Shown: positions 36,571 through 48,725 of the stretch, piece after piece
Layout of the letters: every line of letters begins with the position of its first letter
Numbering within the stretch: position 1 is the first letter of the stretch
Notes under the pieces: model-generated
Database searches by the model: none
What the model was told of the DNA's origin: nothing
What the model saw: the letters and a program-made list of their open reading frames with translations, nothing else
Position numbers and translations under genes: made by a program
Origin: Solicoccozyma terricola
Lineage: Eukaryota; Basidiomycota; Tremellomycetes; Filobasidiales; Piskurozymaceae
Assembly (NCBI GenBank): GCA_001600875.1
Contig: BCLD01000011.1
Location: forward strand, 248,001-312,000
DNA length: 64,000 nucleotides
Reading direction: 5' to 3'

Positions 36571-38478
36571 ATGTCCGACTCGGAAGCGATCATTGTCGTT
36601 GGTGGTACCAAGAAACATCACGGGATCTCTCTATTCCCCACTCCTTCCAACGACCCTAGAGATCCTCTGCGCTGGTCTAGGCCATTGAAGTATGCAGCCT
36701 TGCTCTCCGTCGCCTTGACCAATTTTGTTTCCAATTGGGCTTGCTCTTCTCCTTCAGTAGCAATCCCCCTATTCATCATGGAGTTTCAGAAGCCACCCAC
36801 GGTAATCAACGGTTTATTATCAGTGAGTGGTTGACATGCAGGTTCGCAAAGCTTTACCAACACGCTTGGTCTCGTCCCAGTACAACTTTCTTTTACTCGG
36901 ACTGGGAAATATTTTTTGGGTTCCTGTGGCGATCAAATTTGGAAAACGTTATACACTCCTCGCGGCCCTGATCCTTCTTTGCGTCAGTCAAATATGGGGA
37001 GCCACGTCGACCTCATTCGGGAGCTTGTTGGGTTCGCGATTCGTCGCTGGATTTGCCTCGGCCGCGGGTGAGGTGAGTTGAGCTGCAGCTACGCAAGGCC
37101 TCAGTCCACGACAGGATTTTCTGGCTTATAATCCCCTACCACAGAGTATCGTCCCGGCCATCGTCGTCGATGTTTTCTTCCTCCACGAACGAGCTGCAAT
37201 GATGGCAATGTAAGCTCATACGGGCCTTTGTCGGCTTCAATCTGGGGAGTCGATACTGATAAGATTATCCACTAGCTATGTCATCTTTGCTGCCAGTGGA
37301 TCTGCGGTTGGTCCCCTCGTCAACAGTTTCATCGTGCAATATTCAGCAAACACCTGGAGGACCGGCCTCTGGGTCTGCACGGGCCTTTGCGGTCTAAACA
37401 TCCTACTTCTATTCTTCCTGTACCCCGAGTCCAACTTTGAAAGACCACAAGGGCACGCTCAATCGGAGCAGATACCTGTGTGGGACGGCGCGGAATTCAA
37501 ACCCACTCACTTGCACATTGATCGCGCTCAAGACCTTGAAGCAAAGGAGGAAGCGGTAATTGAAGACCTGGCTGCCATTCACACAGTCAACGTCAGCAAT
37601 CCTACCTTGCGAGAGATTTGTTTCACTCCTCCACACATCGACCGCAGTGTTGTCTTTTGGAAGACTGTGCTACACCCCATTGTCTTCCTGGCCAGTCCTA
37701 CCGTGCTCTGGGCGGTATTCTACTACGGTATTCATTTGGCCTGTCAGATAATCATGATGTAAGCCGGGGCTAGATGAATGTCAGTCAAGCTTATGCTGAC
37801 GATCTCGACTTGCACAGCTTCAATCTTCCCTCCCTCCTCATGGCTCCACCCTACCTCTTCACCGCTGGTGGCGTCGGCCTGATCCAGGTAGCAGCTATTA
37901 TTGGCTTCTGCATCGCCCTCTTCCTAGGTGGTTGGCTCAGCGACGTCATCACCGCGAGGCAGATCATTCAGGCTGGGGGAAAAGTTACACCCGAACAACG
38001 ATTGGTCTCTCTGATCCCATTCGTTTGGGTGACACCGGTCGCGTGTATCCTGACCGGGTTCGCCGCTTCAAGAATGTGGCCTTGGGCCGGTATCGCCTTC
38101 TCCTTTGGTATGCGTGAGTACCCGTCCGATTTGCCTCTGTTCGACACCGACGAACTGACTCGGGGCTGGTAATTCTTTACTCCAGTCTCCTTTGGAACCA
38201 TGTATGGACCCGGCATTGCGATCACCTATGTCGTCAGCAGCTTTCCCCGATACGACTCGCAGTGTCTAATCAGCATCAACCTCTTCAAGAACGTTCTGGC
38301 TTTCATCCTCCTCCTCGAGGCTTTTACTTGGATTCAAGTACAAGGTTTCTTCAAGGTGTATCTCACTCTCATGGGCATCGCCGTGGCGGTTGCGCTTCCT
38401 GCTATCCCGTTGTATTACTACGGCCATGCAGCAAGGACCGCAAACTACATGAAAAGGTTTAATAGTTGGTTTGAGTGA
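36571..38478 (+). CDS. MFS transporter (DHA1-type), probable aromatic/drug transporter
   Basis: Plasma-membrane carrier. ATG 36571. N-terminal D-P-R-D-P-L-R-W-S precedes the first helix, as in fungal DHA1 carriers. After the first intron come about six hydrophobic segments, including G-L-G-N-I-F-W-V-P and K-F-G-K-R-Y (about 36895-36955), the inter-helix basic motif. A hydrophilic central loop (about 37430-37640), then six more helices. Introns near 36800-36839, 37073-37145, 37210-37275, 37760-37818 and 38110-38185. Stop TGA 38476-38478. It diverges from the vanillyl-alcohol oxidase gene. Import of an aromatic substrate or efflux of toxic aldehydes are both possible. Confidence 0.87.
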
Positions 38479-38877
38479 TGTGATATTCACAACGGGAAAA
38501 AGTGAATCTTGGAGTAATAATAATGTTGTAATCTAAACAATATTTACCGCCACATTGATCCACTGTTCGGCCAAACCGCACCTTTCGACATCGAATCCTT
38601 TACAGCCAATGGAGGGATCTGCCACAGAGCTCGTTAGATGCCCTGCCAATGGAGGGGGGTATTTCGTTACGTAGCGATACGAATACGACGGGTAACCCGG
38701 CAATTCTCGAGTGCTTACTCCGGGCGGGTTCCCCGGGTTTTGTAGACCCCGGTCTCGTGGCACCGCCACAGCCATCTCTGACACCTCCCCGAACATCGAA
38801 TCGCTTGCTCCGACGAGAGCCTACGATCCACCAACCACCACCGCTGCATCTTCTCATCACCAGTTTACGACCACCAC
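38479..38877. promoter_or_regulatory. Promoter region of the Zn2Cys6 regulator
   Basis: 399 bp. TTCCCCGGG at 38729-38737 sits in a CCGGGCGGGTTCCCCGGG context. No gene. Confidence 0.35.
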
Positions 38878-41800
38878 ATGTCCATCGACGCTACGGGGAC
38901 GGAGAGCCATCCATTTCAGGCGGAATTACAGACACATTCTTCGGTAGACGTCCAGTCGGAGCCTCGGCAACCTGGCCCGCCTGGGGTCGGAAAGAGTGCA
39001 CCTATGCCTGCTCAGGGGGAAGCTGGAGTAGGTGGACGACAGGGTGCAGGCAGCGCTAAGAGGAAACGTGTCGCTCACGCATGTGCAGCTTGCAGGACCA
39101 AAAAGACAAAGGTGAAAAGTGAACGGTGGGAACGCTTGGGTTTCATTCGCTGATGCTATCCCTCCTTCCGGCGAATAGTGTGACTCGCAGACACCAGCGT
39201 GTTCTTCGTGCCTAGAATCATCATCCCAATGTGTTTATGACGTCGACAAGAGAGCAGATTACGTATCGGTATCGACAAGGTTAGCAATGGCATTTGTTTG
39301 GCGAGATTGATTCCTCGCTTCCGCTCAACCTAAACCTCATGAAGCTATCTAGCCCAACTCGAAGAACGCATCAATGACCTGGAATCTCGCCAACGACCGG
39401 GCTCATCTCCGCGACAGGACAATGCGGTCTTGCTCGATACGGCACACAACCCAGCATCTCACCCGAGTCAAGCCAATGTGATTCCATCGATTCAGAGAAA
39501 GGGGACTCCTAGCAATGCGGGATCGACTGCCAATGGTCGGGATGGACGTGCGCGTGGAAATACCGTAGACTACTCGTAAGTTGGGATGGAGATTTGTGGG
39601 ATATGCATCCCTTGCTCGTCCAATTCGCTCACCAAAAACCTCTCGATTCCAACAGTTCGCTTGGATCTCCTTTGGGAGCAGTATCTGCTTTTCTTCCACC
39701 ACACTCATCAGCCTACCACCCCGCACTCGGCGCCTACAGACAGCCACATCATCCACAACAGCCGCAACTTGCAGATCACGCCAAGGTCTTGTTGCGCCCG
39801 GATCTACCCATTCCAACACGCACTCAGCACACATCAACTCGAGACCTCCCGCACTTCAGCACTGACTATACCCTTCAGAAACAGAATCCGGCCACCACCA
39901 AGATATCTCCTATCGATAACAATAGGGGAACCGTAGTCAGTTCTGTCTTCGAGGACTCGGAAGGAGATGATACGCCGACAACTCGTACAACCCGGCAAGC
40001 AGGTCTTCGAGGGAAGATCGCTACAGATGAAAGCAACATGGAATACTTTGACACGGTGTCCAGTGTCAGCTTCACGTCTTTGATCCTTAGCACACTATCC
40101 CTCTCGGACAGCGACATCGTCAGTGCCATGTCAAGGACCGCTTCCGAGGCTTACGACGAAGTCCGGCAAGGTTCAACGTTTTGGGAAGAGATCGAGAGTA
40201 CCTCCTGGCCAGAACCTCGGATCGCCACCGACTTGTTCAATCATTACTTTGCACATACCCACCAGATCTACCCCATATTACATGAAGGAACGATCAGGCA
40301 AACATACGGCGAGTTCTACAACGAGATACTTAAGCGGAGGACGGCGACGTACCCAACTTTAAGTTCAGTGACGGCGGGTACAGAATTCAAACCGACGCAG
40401 ACAGATCGGGTGACAGTCGCTTTGTTTGAGGTCTTGTTTGCCATGGTGGAGACGCATATCGGGAGGATGAGTGGGCATCATGAGAGTCATAAATGTGTGT
40501 GTCCCGTCGCTGTCGCACGTTGGGTTCTCTGCTGACTGTGTGACCTTTTACCAGTTACCGGTCGAGTCCGGCGCATTTTCCGAATGCACTCGGAATGGCC
40601 ACCGTCTCTAGTGAAGGGTAAGGCGAACAAGCCTGCGTATGATTCGACTGGCTACTGAAGTTTTGATCTGTCTTTCAGTCCAGGTACTACTTCTCACAAC
40701 TCTGCTGCTGCACGCATCAGATCCCGGCGACGCTTGTCTATGTTATGATCTCGTTGGAGGTTGGTAAATTCTGGAACAAGGGAATTGTGCCGACTTGATA
40801 CCCAAACGTTCCTGTTTTTTTTTTTCGACAGCCGCCGTGCGCACCGCGTATGCCCTTGGTTTGCACACCGATTGGCATCCTGAGGGACCAATCGCACTAA
40901 GGGAATGCCGCCGCCGTGCCTGGTGGGCATGTTCGATGTTGGATAGGTAAGTTGATGCGCAAACATCAACCCTCTACGCGCTGAATACGAATCTTGGCAG
41001 ACTGCTGAGCGTCACGTTAGCTCGACCACCAAGTGTGACAAGGCTTCCTGTCCGCTTGCCGATGCCACAATCTCTGCCAGATGAATCGTCTGATTCGGTG
41101 GATCTCTTCAATCGGATCATGTGCGTCTACCCCTCTCGATGTGGCGACTGGGTCCTGACCTGGAAACATGTCACATGTACTTGCCACCCACCACAGCGAA
41201 CTCAGCGACGTACTTGCACATCTCGTAGAGGACCCCGTCGGGTACTATGGCCAAGAAATCGATACCTTCTTCAACACTGCCTACAATAATATCCTTCGAA
41301 TGGAAATACAGCTTGCCAAATGGGCAGATGACCTTGCTCCAAACTTTTCACTCGGGCAGGATATTCGATCGGCATCTCCGGCGGCGATGGTGTTGATTCT
41401 CGATGCTCTCAACACTCGACTCATGATCCACCGACCCGTCCTTGCTGTGGCCATTGACAAGCGAGTGAATACGACGATGGTCAAGCCTAGCTTGTTGAGG
41501 CCGGGTTATACCTCTGGCAAAGCCAGGTCAACCCATGGGTTCTCGCTACTTGGAGTTTCCCTCAGCGCTTTATTAGACACGAGCTTTCAACTTGTCGACA
41601 TCTTGGGACGGAATACCTACATGTACAGTTTATCCTCGCGGTGGTCGAGATTGACTTATTGTGAGCTTGCCTCGGCGTAAACTCGAGCATTCTGGTCTGA
41701 TTCGTCTGTCCTCGATAGCCGTCAGTGCATTCATGTCTCTCGCAGCGGCTTTGACATTCACCCTCTCGGATTGGGCCCCTTACATCCGTCACACGGACCA

Positions 41801-42278
41801 GGAGATCTTCCAATGTTTGAGACAGGTGGGTCTCCGCTTTGCTGACTTCTTATTCTGGATCTTCTGACACGATAAGTCCCTGCAGTGTCGAACAATCATT
41901 GACGACTTGGTTGGAGGTCCGCCGAACCGTACTCTGGAAATCGTGGATCGATTGATGCACGTTCTCTCCCAGAAAATGGGTGAGTTCCGCCCATCTGCCA
42001 GTCTCCTTTTTTGACCGCTAACAACTGTTATGCCTCGCTCAGAAACGTTGAATCCTGCAACTGAAACTTCCCACAACGCTTTCGACACGCAAAACGATCT
42101 CGCATCCGACGTCATGATGTCGATGCCCTTGTGGGACAGGATGATGGATACTCTGGGCGATGGAACATTCAGTCAATTGGGACACCCATCAGTCGACCTT
42201 GATATGAGCATGTTCTCGGCTGTCAGTGAGTCCATCGCCAATTCATCGACCTTGACATGTTGCATATCGAGGAGCTGA
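38878..42278 (+). CDS. Zn2Cys6 transcription factor with fungal-specific TF domain
   Basis: Likely regulator of the flanking aromatic genes. ATG 38878. The binuclear cluster begins C-A-A-C-R-T-K-K-T-K, and an intron (about 39112-39180) leads to C-D-S-Q-T-P-A-C-S-S-C-L-E-S-S-S-Q-C, giving six cysteines with normal spacing. A predicted coiled coil follows (Q-L-E-E-R-I-N-D-L-E). The fungal_trans core is recognised by F-N-H-Y-F-A-H-T-H-Q-I-Y-P-I-L-H-E (about 40236-40285) and A-Y-A-L-G-L-H-T-D-W (about 40846-40875) with R-R-A-W-W-A-C. About ten introns. The C-terminal end is uncertain: the frame stops at 42278, but a gtgagt donor at about 42224 could lead elsewhere. It stands between the transporter and the dioxygenase gene, all on plus. 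Confidence 0.82.
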
Positions 42279-42700
42279 ACTGTATGTCTGCCGTCGCAGA
42301 ACAGCCGCAGCCGCACGGGCAATCGACTTTCCAACTGCGGCAAGGTTGATGATAGCCGAGGTGTTGATTCTAGTTGTACCCGTGATGATGTGGTATGATT
42401 GCCGGATGGGACTGGGAACTTTGTTCCGGCTGCGTCCTCCGTGACCACAAGCCAGCTCTCCCCGTTGATCAGCCTCCGTCTCCGAAGACCTCCGGACTCC
42501 CCGGAACCCATTCTCCCCTTCCATTCTCCCCTTCTCCCCGGCACGAGTCTCCGGAATATAGAATGCAAGTAACCTGCAGTTGGACCTATGACAGTGAATG
42601 CATTCCACGATAAGCCCCTGCCCACCCACCACGTAACACCCCCGTCCTCGTCACCTCTACAGCTGTCAATACCCCTTCGAACCGTTTTTGACATCTGAAC
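42279..42700. promoter_or_regulatory. Promoter of the carotenoid-oxygenase-family gene
   Basis: 422 bp with CTCCCCGGA at 42497-42505 and CTCCCCGGC at 42534-42542, similar to elements upstream of the transporter and regulator. No gene. Confidence 0.35.
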
Positions 42701-45140
42701 ATGAACGGCGATGAACCAACATCACTAGCTACCGGGAGCGCACCCGGGCCCTCCAATGCATTCCCAGGCGTCTCCATGCACCCATACGATCAACTGCAGA
42801 CCCTCTGGCCCGCAGCTGCCAGGGATTTTGCAGGACAGTCCCGACCCGTTCGAATCGAAGGTGATATTCGTGATCTTCAGGTACTGGGTGCTCTCCCAAA
42901 GCAAATCAATGGTACGTTCTACCGAGTGTTCCCTGATCCAGGGCAACCTCAGATTGTAAACACCAAAGCAAGTCTCCTCCGTACTCTGTGAAATGCAACG
43001 CTTGGGGAGCTGATCGCTCTCTTCACCTGTCAGAATGGTGAAATGTTCGTCCCACTCGACGGCGACGGGTCCATCGGAGCGTTCAGGGTCAAGGACGGCC
43101 ATGTGGACTGGAAACAGCGATAGTCGGTATATTGTGATGTTATACCCGACCGTAAACATATCGCTGATAGAATGCTGGGCTCACATTTCCAGCGTTCAAA
43201 CAGAAAGGTACAAGCTGGAGAAGAAGGCCCGGAAACCTCTGTTCGGAGTGTAAGCCCCCAACGGAGACTAGCCCTCATCCCTTGGCTCACTCAGGAACAT
43301 TCAGCTACCGCAACCCTTACACCTACCACCCCTGCGTCAAAGCAGCTCTCGACTCGACAGCGAATACCAACATCCTTATCCATGCTGGAAAGTTGTTGGC
43401 CCTTAAGGAAAGCGGTCAAGCCTATGAGTTGAATCCCAGTAGGTTGCCACCCGATTTCCCAAATCCGGCAAACGGTTAATATTCAGTGTAACTCACCGCA
43501 GACACTTTGGAGACGATCAAATACAACCCTTTCAATATGGAATCCCTTACCTTTACCGCTCATCCCAAGCTTGACACGTCTACCGGAGACTTGGTCGGCT
43601 TTGTAAGTCGCATTCCACCGCAGTACCCTCGTAGCGCAGCCGATCTGACGATGGGGGTTTGCCAGGGTTACGAAGCCAAGGGTTTAGCTACCAAGGATAT
43701 TTGCTACTTTGTGATCGACCCAGCTGGAAAGATTACAAAAGAGTTGTGGTTCGAGTGGCCTCACGTCGGGTTCATGCATGACTGTATTCTAAGTGAGCGA
43801 ACAAAGCCCGACTTGCAATTGAGTCTGATTCGGTCATCGTCTACTTGCCACGCATCTACTCCTCTAGCTCCCAATTACATGATCCGTAAGCGTATAACCC
43901 GTTCGACTGCCGACACCGCCACTGACGTACATTCGCGACAGTCTACTCTTGGTCGTATTTCGCCGATCTCGAACAGATGAAACAGGGTGGTCACCACTGG
44001 ACTTATGACGAAAAATTACCAATTACTTGGGCTGTGATACCGAGGAATGCACAAGACAACTCGGAGATCAAGTTCTTCAAGTTTGCGGCTGGGCAGCCTG
44101 GACATATCGCCAGCGGTTGGGAGGACGCCGAGGGGAAGATGTGAGCAGCTCAATTTCTTTCCCCGCCAGTTGCAAGCTTGATATCTCTCGGACCATAGCC
44201 ACTTTGACTCTTCCTTTGTGCGGGGCCAAGACTTTGCTTTCTTCCCTACCAAGGGAGACAAAAAGGAAGGAAGGCATGGTTCATACTTTGTGAGGTTGGT
44301 AACAATGTTGTTCGAGGTCGGAATCGAGGCGGAATACTCATCATTGGGGGGCGTCTTAGGTGGACTATTGACCCAAACGCCGAGTCCGAGTCGTACCTCG
44401 CTGAGCCAAAGATCTTGATCGATATGCCGTGCGAGTTTCCCAGGTGAGGTGTGGTAGCCGCTTGTGTTCTGGCGATCATGCTCATTGAAAGCTCGACGTG
44501 TACGGCTCAGAGTGGACGACCGTACGGTCTGCAGGGGAACAGGAGAGTACCGTTATTCTTGGGTTTTGGTGTTTATGCCGCATAGAACCGACGGAGGCAT
44601 GAACCAACCTCTTGGCGAGTATTGCTCGCAATGATATGAAGTGACAATGGCTAATTTTCGACCTCTGACCTTCAGGTCTGAACGGTATTGCCATGCACGA
44701 CAATCAAACCGGCGAGACCAAGATTCATTACGTGTGAGTTGTTTTACAAGCACAAGTCGGCACCTTAGCTAACTCGTAAACCGCAGCGGCGACGAGTGTT
44801 TTGTTCAAGAACCCGTCTTCATCCCTCGAAACGCTAGCGCCGAAGAGGGAGATGGATACATCCTGGCCATGGTCGACCGCATCGACCTGAAATACAATGA
44901 CTTGGTCATGCTCGACACGAAGGATTACGATGCCGGTCCTGTCGCAGTCATCAGGTTGCCATTCAGTCTTAAGCGTAAGCATTCGCGATGCTTCCCTGTC
45001 GGATTTGGGTCGAAAGTCACGGGCATTCGCTTACTGGTTGTGACATGTTGTTCATCTGAACAGCTGGAATTCACGGAAATTGGATTGATGTCGACGGGAT
45101 TCCAGGTGGTGACCAAGATCTTGACCCTGTCTCCATGTAA
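42701..45140 (+). CDS. Carotenoid-oxygenase-family enzyme (lignostilbene/stilbene dioxygenase-like)
   Basis: Fe(II) dioxygenase of the carotenoid cleavage family. Fungal members with this layout cleave the central double bond of stilbenes such as resveratrol or of phenylpropenes, giving two aldehydes. ATG 42701. The N terminus has [12 protein letters not shown] and then [10 protein letters not shown]. The spliced W-K-Q-R-Y-V-Q-T-E-R-Y-K (intron ~43124-43193) follows the family. Likely iron ligands: His in F-T-A-H-P-K-L-D (about 43563), His in F-M-H-D-C (about 43777), and His in G-I-H-G-N-W near the C terminus (about 45070). Y-R-N-P-Y-T is also typical. About eleven introns; stop TAA 45138-45140. 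Cleavage of a hydroxystilbene would give the aromatic aldehydes that the nearby aldehyde dehydrogenase could oxidise. A true carotenoid substrate is the alternative. Confidence 0.85.
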
Positions 45141-45422
45141 ACAAGGTATCTGGTAGCCGTCACGTCTTGCAAGTGGAGGTCGCGGTGTGCACGTCCACGT
45201 GTGGCTTAATTTAAATTTTTAATTTCCCGTGTCTCGGATGCTTGTACCTGCCGATGCTGCCGATATCTCTGACCACGTGTTGATGACTAATCTCCCCGGC
45301 ATGCTGCCCCCGCACGGCCTCGCCAAGACATTGGCATGTCGCTGCCGCCCGGCTCTACTTACATCTACATCTTCGCCAGGATCAAACGAGTGAGCACCAA
45401 ACACTGAGGACTCCTCTCCAGG

Positions 45423-46694
45423 ATGGCACGACGGCGGACGGCGTCGGAGTGCAAGACGCCAACCGAACGGCGATGCAACCTTCCCTTTGTCATCATCTCG
45501 CTCCTCGTCGCTGCCATACTATTCGGAGTTTACATCATCGGTCGCGACACACGATACGCTCTGGCTCAACCTGATGACAAGATCACCATCCCCTTCCCCT
45601 TCCCACACACACCACACATCATCCAACCCCCGTTGAGAACACGGGGAAGACACATCGTCGACACGAATGGCACTCGGGTCAAGCTGGCGTCGATCAACTG
45701 GTATGGGGCTAGTGACGAATTGTTCGTTCCATCCGGTCTCGATGTCATGCATCTGTCGAATATAGCACGAACAATCCGCCAGCTGGGATTCAACAGCGTA
45801 CGGCTCCCATACTCTGACGAGATGGTGGTCATGAATCCAGTCATCCCAGACCACATTCTAACCGCCAACAAACACCTCGTAGGATCCCGTGCCCTGGACA
45901 TTTTCGTAGCGGTCGTCGACGTCCTCACCGACGCAGGTCTCGCCGTGATTATCAACAACCACATCACACATGCAACGTGGTGCTGCGGCGCCGACCCTTG
46001 CGACTCGGCATGGTTCAACGATCATCTAGGTTGGTTCTGTCGAATCAGTCAGACGGAAGACCGGTGGCTGGAGAACTGGGACGTCGTCATGTCCCGTTTC
46101 GTGAACAACTCGCGAGTGATAGGCGTTGACCTGAGGAATGAACCCCGAGGGCTTTGGTCTACCATGACTTGGAATAAATGGGCCGCAGCGGCTGAACGAG
46201 CGGGTAACCTCCTATTAGCCAAACGTCCAGACTGGCTCGTCTTTGTCGAAGGCACGTCATCATCCAACGACTTGTCCGGGGTTTGGAGTCGACCTGTCGT
46301 CCTCGACATCCCTCACCGCGTCGTCTACTCGGCACACGTCTACGGCTGGTCCGGCTGGGGGAGCTTCGAGGGGTCATACTCGCGTGAAAGAAGGTCGTAC
46401 GAATCATTTGCCCGAGCGATGAATGACAACTGGGGGTATATCTTATCTGGCGACATTGCACCCGTTTGGGTTGGAGAGATAGGAGCGCCTCATTCACCGA
46501 ATCGAGGCGATTTGCATTACTGGAGCAACCTCGTCAGATACCTCGCCGCCCTCGATGTTGACTTTGCATACTGGGCGATCAACCCGCGCAAACCGCATGG
46601 GAATTCCACAGAGACTTATTCCATCCTTAAGGATGATTGGAAGACTCCGATCTTGGATTATCGTCTGAGGGACATGATGCAGCTAATGACGTGA
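45423..46694 (+). CDS. Membrane-anchored GH5 family glycoside hydrolase
   Basis: Single-exon 423-residue protein. A type II signal anchor (hydrophobic residues ~21-40 after a basic N terminus) places the catalytic domain outside the cytosol. The (beta/alpha)8 GH5 features are L-A-S-I-N-W-Y-G (strand 1), the acid/base Glu240 in D-L-R-N-E-P, and the nucleophile Glu352 in V-G-E-I-G-A-P. H-V-Y between them is also conserved. A W-C-C...C cluster at ~186-193 may form disulphides. Substrate could be beta-glucan or another beta-linked polysaccharide; sequence does not decide. The absence of introns is unusual next to its neighbours. Confidence 0.88.
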   Translation: MARRRTASECKTPTERRCNLPFVIISLLVAAILFGVYIIGRDTRYALAQPDDKITIPFPFPHTPHIIQPPLRTRGRHIVDTNGTRVKLASINWYGASDELFVPSGLDVMHLSNIARTIRQLGFNSVRLPYSDEMVVMNPVIPDHILTANKHLVGSRALDIFVAVVDVLTDAGLAVIINNHITHATWCCGADPCDSAWFNDHLGWFCRISQTEDRWLENWDVVMSRFVNNSRVIGVDLRNEPRGLWSTMTWNKWAAAAERAGNLLLAKRPDWLVFVEGTSSSNDLSGVWSRPVVLDIPHRVVYSAHVYGWSGWGSFEGSYSRERRSYESFARAMNDNWGYILSGDIAPVWVGEIGAPHSPNRGDLHYWSNLVRYLAALDVDFAYWAINPRKPHGNSTETYSILKDDWKTPILDYRLRDMMQLMT

Positions 46695-46857
46695 TGATAT
46701 TTACGGATGTTGTACGCCCCACCCCGTTGTAGATGTGGTGTCTATTTCAGGATCAACGATGCTGCGAGAGATGATGCCGACATATTCAACCGAGCACGTC
46801 TACCGGTAACAAGCTAATTTAAAACTGGCCGCTCCGCCCCTCGCCGTCTTGGGCCAA

Positions 46858-48725
46858 TCATACGAGAAGCACTCCACGGCGCGATGCAGAATGTTCCCTC
46901 ATCTTCCGATCCATCTGAAGTGGGCTGACGAACTGAAACTTCCAGCCGTGTTGGCGCATCACCTTTGTGACCTGGTCCATGGTGAGCTCAAACGAGTCGC
47001 TCGAGATGTCGCTAAAGGTGTTGTCGACATCGGCGTCCGAGGTGGCCTCATCGAGGAAGTCCGATTCGACATGCTCGAGGAGAGGGGCCACAGTGGTCGG
47101 CTCCATTTTCGCGACGGCTAGACCCTCCCTCCATTCCTCCACATAGCGGTCCACGGTGTTCTCCGGTTCGTACTCTGCTCGACACACTGTTGTATGCGCT
47201 GGATGCTGGGGAGGGATGATCTGGCGAGTGGCCCGAGAGATGTCAGCACGGGGGAAGCCAGCCCAGTCACCTGCGAGCGAGTACTCACAACTGGTTTACC
47301 CTCGGATTCACCCCCGTTTGCATTTCCGATGCTGTTGGCTGTTGAAGCTTGGTGCGCCCTGCCGTTGCCTCCGCCGTGACCATCAACTTGTCCTTGCCCG
47401 GCCTTCTCCGTCTTTCCTTCTTCCGGCCCAGTCGGTTCGCCCGGTCGACCTCCATCTCCGTCCCCTGCCCCTCCTTGTTCTCTTCCGACATCATCTCCGT
47501 CTTCCGCACCTCCACCCGCCGGTGCATTCGACTTTGACTTTCCTGCCCTCGTTTTCTTTACCGCTTTCACAGCCGTCTGGAAGGTCTCTGTGAGCTGCAC
47601 GATGTGCTTGACGGTGTTCGAGTCGTTACGGAGCTGGATACTGGGCCGGGGTATCTCGTGGGCTTGCGCAGGCCGTGGCATCTCGTGAGCTTGCACATTC
47701 CTCATGCACCCCAACCTGGTAGTCACCCTCTCCTCCGCCTCCTCCAGTGCGTTTTTCAAGTGCTCCCACAGACGAAATGTAGGTGTCCCGGGTTCAGTAG
47801 CTGCGGACGAAATGTTGTACGACGTTGGAAGAGAGTTCGGGATTGCATCCTTGCCGAATGTGTACTCGTCGAAACCATCCAACAGCTCCTCCCTTGCAGC
47901 ATCTTCCACCACCTCCACCATCAGCACATCTGGCTCTCCATTCTCCCCATTCACAGCCAACAGCCTATGGAACCTTCCATTGATCATAACGAGAGCCGTA
48001 GTCGCTCCACAGAGATTGTTGATGGCATAGAGATACCAAATCCCTTGTGCCAAGCCGCCGCTGTGATGATCTTTCCAAGATTTGTCGATGCCACGATACG
48101 TGATATACTTGATTTCACACACCCAAACAGCATGCAATATCTTGTCGACTTGAAAGCCGATCATGAGGTCCGGTTTCATCGGTCCTCGTGACCTGGAAGT
48201 AGTAGACGTCCCTGCGATTGTGTTACCTGCATCTGTCTTCCCTGCTGCACCACGTACTTGATCAATGTAGTGTTGGTACGGTTGCGATTGTTTCCATACC
48301 CCTATACCATGGATCTTGTCAAGCTCGAATGGAAGAAACGGTTCGACCCGGTTCACCCGGTCAACGCCTCCCTTTGCTAGGGCTTTACAGGCGCCCTCAA
48401 AGTGTCGCTGGAAGGTTGTTTCAGAAAATGGCTCGTCTTCTTCCGGCTTGCACATGGTCCTCAACACGCAAACATCCATCTGGCTGGCCCACCCGGCACA
48501 GCTCGCTTGCGATTCCATGTTCCAGTTGAGGATGCTGGCTGCCGTGGTTAGGGTAGCAGCTAACGAAGGGCCTGCTTGTGGTGACTCTATCCTCTTTCTC
48601 TTGCGAAGTGGCCTCTGATCAGTCCCAGCCGCCGAGCGTAGAGTCATTGGTAAGTTTGAACTGCTTGGCACGTTGGTCGAACGTGTCCTTCTGGCCGTCG
48701 AGGGATTGATAGGGTTAGAGGTCAT
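46858..48725 (-). CDS. PD-(D/E)XK nuclease-like domain protein
   Basis: Start ATG 48725. Two exons (47289-48725 and 46858-47205; intron 47206-47288) give 594 residues. The N terminus is Ser/Thr/Arg-rich and low in complexity. Residues ~185-270 contain K-P-D-L-M-I-G-F, then V-W-V-C-E-I-K-Y, and Q-G-I-W-Y-L-Y. This Asp...Glu-x-Lys...Gln-x3-Tyr order is the pattern of PD-(D/E)XK nuclease-like domains, some of which form large fungal families. A tandem octapeptide A-H-E-(M/I)-P-R-P occurs twice (about 47640-47700). A Gly/Glu-rich disordered segment follows, then a short helical C-terminal exon. Enzyme activity is not demonstrated by this; other members may be catalytically inactive. Confidence 0.6.
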
